From positions 1 through 20,399 of the forward strand of contig JAFGIT010000054.1 in assembly GCA_016929465.1 (NCBI GenBank): a stretch of 20,399 bases of DNA. The letters run 5' to 3'. The position numbers were made by a program, and so were the translations under genes. Origin of the DNA: Candidatus Coatesiibacteriota bacterium. Lineage in GTDB: Bacteria; B130-G9. The notes beneath the pieces are model-generated. The model searched no databases. It was not told where the DNA came from and saw only the letters and a program-made list of their open reading frames with translations. Below, piece after piece: positions 14,798 through 20,399 of the stretch (position 1 is the stretch's first letter; each line of letters starts with the position of its first letter).

Positions 14798-17700
14798 GGA
14801 TAGAGAGCGTCCACATCGACGGCTTCGGTGTCTTTTTCGACCAGCATATCAATGACATCCCCCCTGGGCTCTGTGTCCTCTTTGGGGACAACGAGGCAGG
14901 GAAGAGCACGCTGCTCGCGTTCATCAAGTCAGTCCTCTTCGGTTTTCCGATGGGAAGGGGGACCGTGAACCGATTCGAGCCACTGCGCGGTGGGCGCTAC
15001 GGCGGGAGCCTGTCGCTCGTAACAGACGCCGGCGAACGCTACAGTGTGAGGAGAGAACCGGCGCCGAGCAAGGCCGGGAAAGCAACGATAGAGGGCCATT
15101 ATGGCGCTATAATGGGAGAAGAGTCCCTTTCAACTCTTCTTGGTTCAGTAACGCAAGACCTATTTGAAAGCGTGTTCGCCTTCAGGCTCGCGGAGCTTCA
15201 GCAATTGGAGTCCCTGACGACCGGGAAGGTCAAGGGCGTCATCTACAGCGCCGGCACCGGGGTCGCGGGTAAGTCCTTGCCCCAGATCCACAGCCAACTC
15301 GAAAAGCGAATGGAAGACCTCTTCAAGACCGGTGGCAGCAAGCCGCTGATCAATCAAATTCTCAGGGAATTGAGGGACACGAGCGGCCGACTCAGGGAGA
15401 TAGGTGATGCCGCGACGAATTACAGCGAGCTTCACAGCGAGTGTTTGGGAATAACCGGCCGAATATCATCTTTGGAACGAGAAAGGAAGGAGAAGGCCCT
15501 CGAATCCGAACGCCTAAAGACCAAACTGCAGGCATGGGACTACTGGACGGAGCGTGAAACGAAACGAACGGAGATCGAGGCGATGGGGGAGGTCCGGGCG
15601 TTTCCGGCCAATGGGGTCGCTGAACTCGAGAAGCTCAAAGAGTCGCTCTCTCAGGCGAAGCAAGACCATGCCGACCGCGAGAGGAAGCTACAGCATCTGA
15701 CAGAAGAGCGAGACGCCATTGAGGTCAGAGACGCAATTATCGGAGAGGCCGATAGGATCGAACGTCTTCAGCAGGGAAGAGTGAGCTATGACGACGCGGC
15801 GCGCGACCTGCCCATCACAGAGCAGGAACTCGAGGACAAAAGCAAGCGGCTGCAACGAGCACTTCAGGCATTGGGGCCGGAGTGGGACCGCGAGAAACTC
15901 CTGACGATTGATGCCTCGATAGCAAAGCGAGAGGGCATCAGGGATTGGCAGAAGGCCATGGATGAAGCTCGAGAAAAAGAACGTCTCGCCGGACATAGGG
16001 TAGAATCGGCGGAGCAGGCCGTTCGGGAAGCATCGAGAGAAGTCGATGACCTGAAAGAGAGAATCTCATCCTCGCCTGAACCCGAGGAGAAGGAAGAATG
16101 TGTGCTCGTCGACCGGTTGTCTTCTCTCGATAAGGCAAGAGCCTTGCTTGCAGAGGGAATGAGATTACAGGGCCGCTTAAAGGGGCTCGAGGAGCGTAAG
16201 GAAGACCTGAGTGCAGAGATATCCGCAAGAACGCCCGATATGGATACGCGCCATCCCGATTTTCTTCTTCACCTATCCTATTCCTTCCCAATACTGGGCG
16301 TGATAGCTGCCTTGCTTCCTATTGTCAAGAGCCACACAGCAGCGATTACCATAGGCTTGGCGGGCTTGGCTGTGGGTTTAATAGCACTCTACGCGCGCCG
16401 GAAGCGAAAGGCAGATTCATCCAGAGTGCAAGGCGTTGAGCTGCTGAAGGCGCGTCTGGAAGATGTCAGCAACCAGGAGTCTGCACTTAGAGCACAATAT
16501 GAGCAATTACATGCTAATATGCGTAAGATATTGGATAATTGTGAAGTGAATGGCGAAGCCAGTGAAGACGCTCTCCGACAAGAGCAGGCTCGGCTGATGA
16601 GAGAACTCGACTTGCTGAGGATTTGGAAACAGGCCGAAAATGATCTAAGGAAAGCACAAAAAAGGTTCAAGGAGGCGAGCGATGCGCTAGAAGCGGCCCT
16701 TTCGAGCAATAGCGATGCGGCGAATAGGTTGAGGACAATAGAGAGCCAATGGAGTGATTGGCTCGATTCTGCATCGCTTCCAAGGGGGCTCAGTCCTGCC
16801 GGCGCGCTGGACGTATTCTCACAGATCGACACTTGCCGAGAGATCGACGATGGTATGAATTCTCTCAAGGATAGGATCGAGCAGATGCTGAGCAAGGTCC
16901 AGGACTACGAGCAGAGAATAAGAGCAGTTCTTCGAGCCGCCGGCATGGCTCATCCTGATGAGCCTGTTGGAGGGGCGCTAGATATTCTGGCCAGGAATTT
17001 GAAGCGGGAGATAGAGAACAGGAGTCGCCGGGAGATGTTGGGGGAGTCCGCGAAGGAGCTCAAGGAGGAGATGGATTCTTTAAGCCACAGGACAATCTCT
17101 CTCGAAGAGGGTATTCGTCGATTGCTCGAAAGCGTCGGGGCATCCGATGAGTCCGAGTATCTAGATATGGCCGTCAAATACCAAAGGTGGCAGGAACTCG
17201 CGGCCGACCTCGAACGGGCGAATAGAGCCTTAGAGCGTATTTCCGGTCCTGACCGCTTCCAGTCGTTTCTCGATTCGATGCGTGGGTCAGTTCGTGAGGA
17301 ACTCAAGGTCGAATCAGGCTTATTTGACGAGCAACTAGAGGAATTTGACGAGCAACTGAAGGACGCAATCGACAGGCGTGGGTCGCTAAAAAAGGAGCTC
17401 GAGCTTCTCGAGTCTGAGGAGGAATCTTCGGAATTGAGGCTCAAAGAGCAGGAGTACAGAGCCCAATTGATGCAGCTTGCGGAGCAATGGTCCGCTCTCC
17501 GCATCGCTCAGGAGGTCCTTTACCAGGCGCAGTCCATCTACGAGCGTGAGCGCCAGCCCGAGGTTATTAGGGAGGCGAGCGGCATCTTTAATACCATCAC
17601 CGCGGGGCGCTATGCGGGGATTGTGAAACCGCTCAGCGAAGAGACTTTTGACGCCAGGTCCAGTGACGATAGACGCTTTGGTATAGAGAAGCTCAGCCAG

Positions 17701-17973
17701 GGCACTCGCGAGCAGCTTCTGCTTGCGGTGCGGCTGGGGCTCGTTCGTGAGTTCGGGAAGCGGCAGGAGAGAATGCCATTAATCATGGACGACGTTCTGG
17801 TGAACTTCGATCGAGGAAGGGCCCGTTCGACTGCCAACGCTCTATATGACCTCTCTGAGGAGCACCAGGTGCTGTTATTCACGTGCCATAGGGAGACGGT
17901 TGACATCATCCTAGAGGTCTCCCCTAAAATCCGCATCTTCACGCTCTGCGATGGTGTTACTGGAGGAAGCTAG
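14794..17973 (+). CDS. yhaN: YhaN-like SMC/Rad50-type ATPase, partner of YhaO
   Basis: A 1059-residue protein from a TTG start, reading MRIESVHIDGFGVF as expected. Walker A is GDNEAGKST at 31-39. The N-terminal ABC half includes the Q-loop region FRLAELQQL. Long charged coiled coils follow (about 185-490 and 540-890). Between them lie two hydrophobic segments at about 492-532 (FPILGVIAALLPIV and ITIGLAGLAVGLIALYA) followed by RRKRK. This replaces the zinc hook: no CxxC is present anywhere. The C-terminal half has the ABC signature LSQGTREQL near 966, Walker B LIMDDVLVNFD near 994 and the H-loop FTCHRE. The ATPase is expected to open and clamp DNA for YhaO. The hydrophobic hairpin suggests membrane anchoring of the complex, a known trait of YhaN-type proteins. 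It ends convergently with hspR. Confidence 0.9.
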   Translation: MRIESVHIDGFGVFFDQHINDIPPGLCVLFGDNEAGKSTLLAFIKSVLFGFPMGRGTVNRFEPLRGGRYGGSLSLVTDAGERYSVRREPAPSKAGKATIEGHYGAIMGEESLSTLLGSVTQDLFESVFAFRLAELQQLESLTTGKVKGVIYSAGTGVAGKSLPQIHSQLEKRMEDLFKTGGSKPLINQILRELRDTSGRLREIGDAATNYSELHSECLGITGRISSLERERKEKALESERLKTKLQAWDYWTERETKRTEIEAMGEVRAFPANGVAELEKLKESLSQAKQDHADRERKLQHLTEERDAIEVRDAIIGEADRIERLQQGRVSYDDAARDLPITEQELEDKSKRLQRALQALGPEWDREKLLTIDASIAKREGIRDWQKAMDEAREKERLAGHRVESAEQAVREASREVDDLKERISSSPEPEEKEECVLVDRLSSLDKARALLAEGMRLQGRLKGLEERKEDLSAEISARTPDMDTRHPDFLLHLSYSFPILGVIAALLPIVKSHTAAITIGLAGLAVGLIALYARRKRKADSSRVQGVELLKARLEDVSNQESALRAQYEQLHANMRKILDNCEVNGEASEDALRQEQARLMRELDLLRIWKQAENDLRKAQKRFKEASDALEAALSSNSDAANRLRTIESQWSDWLDSASLPRGLSPAGALDVFSQIDTCREIDDGMNSLKDRIEQMLSKVQDYEQRIRAVLRAAGMAHPDEPVGGALDILARNLKREIENRSRREMLGESAKELKEEMDSLSHRTISLEEGIRRLLESVGASDESEYLDMAVKYQRWQELAADLERANRALERISGPDRFQSFLDSMRGSVREELKVESGLFDEQLEEFDEQLKDAIDRRGSLKKELELLESEEESSELRLKEQEYRAQLMQLAEQWSALRIAQEVLYQAQSIYERERQPEVIREASGIFNTITAGRYAGIVKPLSEETFDARSSDDRRFGIEKLSQGTREQLLLAVRLGLVREFGKRQERMPLIMDDVLVNFDRGRARSTANALYDLSEEHQVLLFTCHRETVDIILEVSPKIRIFTLCDGVTGGS

Positions 17974-18123
17974 TCCGCAGATTTCGCAGATTAAGGGGAT
18001 TACAGAAGAAGGTGACGTGGCGAAGAGATCATGCTGCCCCGGGGTAGATCCACCACAAGGGATTCTCCGTTAGAGCAGCGCATTCAGACTCTCCTAATCC
18101 CTGTAATCTGCGTAATCTGCGGA
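17974..18123. repeat. Long inverted repeat built of CGCAGATT units between yhaN and hspR
   Basis: TCCGCAGATTTCGCAGATTA (17974-17993) pairs with TAATCTGCGTAATCTGCGGA (18104-18123), 19 of 20 bases complementary. Each arm is itself a tandem of CGCAGATT. The inner flanks GGGGATTACAG and CTAATCCCTGTAATC partly echo each other. The enclosed 110 bases carry a CCCCGGGG palindrome (18037-18044) and no gene. The left arm begins on the base after the yhaN stop codon. It may be a dispersed element or a bidirectional end-of-transcript structure. The stretch from 18124 to the hspR stop holds nothing else. Confidence 0.7.
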
Positions 18124-18138
18124 CCGGATCTTCCCGGT

Positions 18139-18516
18139 TTAGGGCTTGGTGAGGAAGCCGGATTGCACCTTTATGAGTGCATTCTTGACGTCTTTATTGC
18201 TGCTGTGCAATTCCTCGAATAGGGCCTGGAATATCTCTCTGATAAGGCTATTCCGCTCCGACTCGAGCTCCTCGAGTTTGCTTCGCATATTGAGCACGAC
18301 TTCGATGCCGGCGAGATTGACGCCGAGTTCATTCGCCAGCCTGAGGATCATCCTGATCGTCTCGACATCTTTCCTGGAATATAGCCTTGTGTTGCCGTCC
18401 GTTCGAGTGGGCACGACCAGCCCCCTGCGCTCATAATGCCTCAGTGTTTGGGGATGCACGTCCAGCATTTGAGCAACGATGCCAATCGAGAAATACTCTC
18501 TAAATTCATCTTCCAT
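18139..18516 (-). CDS. hspR: HspR, MerR-family repressor of the dnaK operon
   Basis: A 125-residue protein. The winged-helix HTH occupies about 9-75: YFSIGIVAQMLDVHPQTLRHYERRGLV, then TRLYSRKDVETIRMI and ELGVNLAGIEVVLNM, the signature that separates HspR from other MerR proteins. A coiled coil (about 78-105) gives the dimer. HspR binds HAIR inverted repeats (CTTGAGT type) with DnaK as co-repressor and shuts off its own operon until unfolded proteins titrate DnaK away. It is the last gene of dnaK-dnaJ-hspR, 21 bases after dnaJ, with AAGGA 9 bases before its ATG. The operator should be upstream of dnaK, outside the window. Typical HspR length; identification is firm. Confidence 0.93.
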   Translation of the reverse strand: MEDEFREYFSIGIVAQMLDVHPQTLRHYERRGLVVPTRTDGNTRLYSRKDVETIRMILRLANELGVNLAGIEVVLNMRSKLEELESERNSLIREIFQALFEELHSSNKDVKNALIKVQSGFLTKP

Positions 18517-18537
18517 GGTCAGGAATCCTTAGCATCA

Positions 18538-19689
18538 TCAAAGTCCCCCGAGTGAATCACGGGGTGATTCAGGATTGAGCTTGGAGTATTTTTCCATCAA
18601 GTGCTTCATCTCCTCGCTCATCGTCTTGGGGATTGTTATCCTGATCTTCACATACTGGTCTCCGCGTGTGCCTGACTTGCCCACCGGTATGCCCTTTTCC
18701 CGCAATCTGAGTGTCTGACCGCTCTGCGTGCCGGGGGGTATCCTCATGTTCGCCTTGCCATCGATAGTCGGGACCTCGATTTTTGCGCCAAGCACCGCCT
18801 CGGGAACGGTTATGGGGATCTCGCAGTAGATGTTTGGCCCCTTTCTCGTGAAGAAGGGGTGCTTCTGAACACTGAAGGTTATATAGAGGTCGGAAACACC
18901 GGCTGGGCCTTCATTACCTTTACCGGGGAGGCGTATCTTCCCGCCGTGGTCCGTGCCGGGTGGGATAGTGATTCTTATCTTCTCAGCTTTGACCGTGGTC
19001 CCTCTGCCTCTGCATTCGGGGCAGGGATTACCTGTCTTGCCGGTTCCATGACACTGTGGGCACACCTGCATGACCGTCCCCATTCCCCTGGCCGCGGTCT
19101 GAACACGTCCTGAACCTCCACAAAAGGGACATGTCGAGCCCGCGCCGCTGAAGCCGGTGCCAGCACAGGAACTGCAGAGCACTTCTCGCTTCAGGGAGAT
19201 TATCGCCTTGCGTCCCTGAACCGCGTCCTTGAAGCTGATCTCCATCCGGTAATGTATATCTTCGGGCCTGCCTGGTGTGGCCTGCTGGCCCGCTCCATTC
19301 GCAAAATTGCCCTCCTGGCCGAAGATGCTGCTAAATATGTCGCGGAAGCTGCCGAATCCCGACGAGCTCTTGCCGCCTCTGCCGAAGCCGCTGAAATCGA
19401 AGCCGCTGAAATCGAAGCCCTGAGCGCCAGCCCCCCTCGGATCGCCGCCCGGCTGCCCGGTGAAGCCCTTGGTGAACATATCATGGCCGACCTGGTCGTA
19501 CTGCTTCCGAAGCTTCGCATCCGATAGGACCCGGTAAGCCTCTGAGAGCTCTTTGAACTTCGCCTCAGCTGACTTATCCCCCGGATTGACATCCGGATGA
19601 TACTTGCGAGCCAATTTGCGGTACTTCGCCTTGATCTCCTTCTGCGAGGCGTCCCGCTGCACTCCGAGAATGTCGTAAAAATCACTCAT
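18538..19689 (-). CDS. dnaJ: Chaperone protein DnaJ
   Basis: A 383-residue type I DnaJ. The J domain spans 1-70 with HPD at 31-33. A Gly/Phe-rich linker (about 72-140) contains the duplicated motif [10 protein letters not shown]. Four zinc-binding CxxCxGxG repeats follow: [24 protein letters not shown] and CPECRGRG. Two substrate-binding beta domains complete it (for example [19 protein letters not shown]). It delivers unfolded clients to DnaK and stimulates its ATPase. The gene lies 169 bases after dnaK in the same direction, with a strong hairpin in the gap, and 21 bases before hspR. An AGGA lies 8 bases before ATG 19689. No grpE sits between dnaK and dnaJ, so it must be upstream or elsewhere. 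Confidence 0.97.
   Translation of the reverse strand: MSDFYDILGVQRDASQKEIKAKYRKLARKYHPDVNPGDKSAEAKFKELSEAYRVLSDAKLRKQYDQVGHDMFTKGFTGQPGGDPRGAGAQGFDFSGFDFSGFGRGGKSSSGFGSFRDIFSSIFGQEGNFANGAGQQATPGRPEDIHYRMEISFKDAVQGRKAIISLKREVLCSSCAGTGFSGAGSTCPFCGGSGRVQTAARGMGTVMQVCPQCHGTGKTGNPCPECRGRGTTVKAEKIRITIPPGTDHGGKIRLPGKGNEGPAGVSDLYITFSVQKHPFFTRKGPNIYCEIPITVPEAVLGAKIEVPTIDGKANMRIPPGTQSGQTLRLREKGIPVGKSGTRGDQYVKIRITIPKTMSEEMKHLMEKYSKLNPESPRDSLGGL
19384..19413. repeat. Perfect 15-base tandem duplication inside dnaJ
   Basis: GAAGCCGCTGAAATC occurs twice back to back (19384-19398 and 19399-19413), with a further partial copy after. On the coding strand it gives the repeated pentapeptide DFSGF of the Gly/Phe linker, keeping the frame. 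Confidence 0.8.
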
Positions 19690-19764
19690 TAGCTAATCCT
19701 GCTGCGTGGAATGGTATCGGCCATTCAATGGTCCTGCTCATCGAGCGCGAATTGCATAGGACTC

Positions 19765-19809
19765 ATTGGGCTGGACAGGGCAGACCTTGGGCCTGCCCTT
19801 AGAGCCAAT
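19765..19809 (-). promoter_or_regulatory. Two-tier hairpin in the dnaK-dnaJ spacer
   Basis: In the transcript direction an outer stem ATTGGCT pairs with AGCCCAAT (one bulged C; plus-strand 19803-19809 and 19765-19772), and an inner stem AGGGCAG pairs exactly with CTGCCCT (19793-19799 and 19777-19783) around a 9-base loop. No T-run follows, so it is not a classical terminator. It more likely protects or separates the dnaK message from dnaJ-hspR. The remainder of the 169-base gap has no gene and no tRNA. Confidence 0.5.
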
Positions 19810-19858
19810 AATCACGCGTTTCATCCAGAACCGCAGGTCTAAAGGACCCACATTAATG

Positions 19859-20399
19859 TCACTCAACTTCCTCATATTCGGCATCGACAACGTCGTCGTC
19901 GGTCTTACCGCCGGGGCCGCCATGAGAAGAATTGTGTTGATGACCTCCATCAGAGCCGCCATCATGCTCATGAGTCTGGTGCTGCTCTGCAGTTGCAGAT
20001 TTATACATCGCCTCTGCTATTTTATGCGAGATCTGAGTTATCTCATCGATCGAAGCCTGAATGCGGTCGGAATCTTCGGTCTCGAGTGCCTTCTTGCCCG
20101 TCTCGATCGCCTTCTCTGCAGCATTGACGTCCGCTATCGGGATCTTCTCCTTGTTCTCGCGGATGGTCCTCTCGGTCTGGAAGATCAGTCCGTCGAGTTG
20201 GTTGCGGAGATCGACTGCCTTGCGTTTCTCCTTGTCCTCATCAGCGTGCGATTCCGCGTCCCTGACCATCTTCTTGATCTCGCTCTCATCGAGGCCGCTC
20301 GATGATGTGATCGTGATCTGCTGCTGCTTGCCAGTGCCCATATCTTTGGCGGATACATTCACGATGCCGTTCGCGTCGATATCGAATGTGACCTCGATC
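19859..20399 (-). CDS. dnaK: Chaperone protein DnaK, C-terminal part (5' end outside window)
   Basis: The frame is open to the window edge. It starts within [19 protein letters not shown], the conserved end of the beta substrate-binding domain. A helical lid follows ([21 protein letters not shown] to [15 protein letters not shown]). The tail is disordered and His/Gly-rich ([19 protein letters not shown]) and ends in the usual acidic [13 protein letters not shown]. Only about 180 residues are present; the ATPase domain is off the window. DnaK refolds proteins with DnaJ and GrpE and here probably serves as HspR co-repressor. The His-rich stretch in the tail is longer than in most DnaKs and might bind metal, which is inference. 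The methionine-like GTG at 20362 is internal, not a start. Confidence 0.96.
   Translation of the reverse strand, partial: IEVTFDIDANGIVNVSAKDMGTGKQQQITITSSSGLDESEIKKMVRDAESHADEDKEKRKAVDLRNQLDGLIFQTERTIRENKEKIPIADVNAAEKAIETGKKALETEDSDRIQASIDEITQISHKIAEAMYKSATAEQHQTHEHDGGSDGGHQHNSSHGGPGGKTDDDVVDAEYEEVE

Noticed and set aside
14794-17973. SbcC or Rad50 proper
   Set aside because: No zinc-hook CxxC is present, a hydrophobic hairpin lies in the middle, and the partner starts like YhaO.
17974-18123. CRISPR array
   Set aside because: The repeated units are inverted and tandem with no regular spacers; only two arms exist.
19690-19858. tRNA or small RNA gene in the dnaK-dnaJ gap
   Set aside because: The fold is a single bulged hairpin; no cloverleaf arms or CCA-type end can be drawn.
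19766-20305. A 179-codon plus-strand open frame opposite dnaK
   Set aside because: It is antisense to the clearly conserved DnaK end and shows no family resemblance; long antisense frames are common opposite GC-rich coding sequence.

Overview
The window looks like a moderately GC-rich bacterial chromosome fragment, probably from an uncultivated or poorly sampled lineage. Pointers to this are an HspR-terminated dnaK operon, several GAF/PAS sensor kinases, a long-form NfeD protease, an orphan bacterial microcompartment (BMC) shell gene, secreted beta-propeller-like and formylglycine-generating-enzyme-like proteins, and intergenic repeat families. The sequence does not fix the phylum. No phage, transposase, CRISPR, tRNA or rRNA was recognised.

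Left part, plus strand (1-8598). A 5'-truncated FGE-sulfatase family gene is followed by a repeat-rich spacer. Next come two closely similar soluble GAF-histidine kinases (908-2290 and 4298-5698) on either side of a secreted beta-propeller-like protein (2426-4180). Each of these three genes has its own convincing sigma70-type promoter, and those promoters, together with Shine-Dalgarno sites, move the starts inward from the longest open frames. After the second kinase come a secreted DUF4139 protein (5758-7221) and a membrane serine protease of the NfeD family (7228-8598), probably read as one unit.

Middle, minus strand (8652-13323). A 1117-residue hybrid sensor kinase (three PAS, two GAF, HisKA, ATPase, receiver) ends convergently with nfeD and lies behind a roughly 240-base leader. 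Upstream of it, under a near-consensus promoter, is a two-gene operon: a BMC hexameric shell protein and a 196-residue protein that joins an N-terminal segment resembling the start of the EutT cobalamin adenosyltransferase to an ACT-like C-terminal fold. No BMC enzymes are in the window. This pair is the best candidate here for something undescribed.

Right part. Divergent from the BMC operon, plus-strand genes encode a YhaO-like nuclease subunit and its YhaN-like SMC/Rad50-type ATPase partner (13541-17973), coupled by a 4-base overlap. A 150-base inverted repeat made of CGCAGATT-type units separates yhaN from the convergent minus-strand heat-shock operon dnaK (5' end outside the window), dnaJ, hspR. 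A two-tier hairpin lies between dnaK and dnaJ.

Together the genes cover signal transduction, envelope proteolysis, DNA repair and chaperone control, with the isolated BMC pair as the accessory element.
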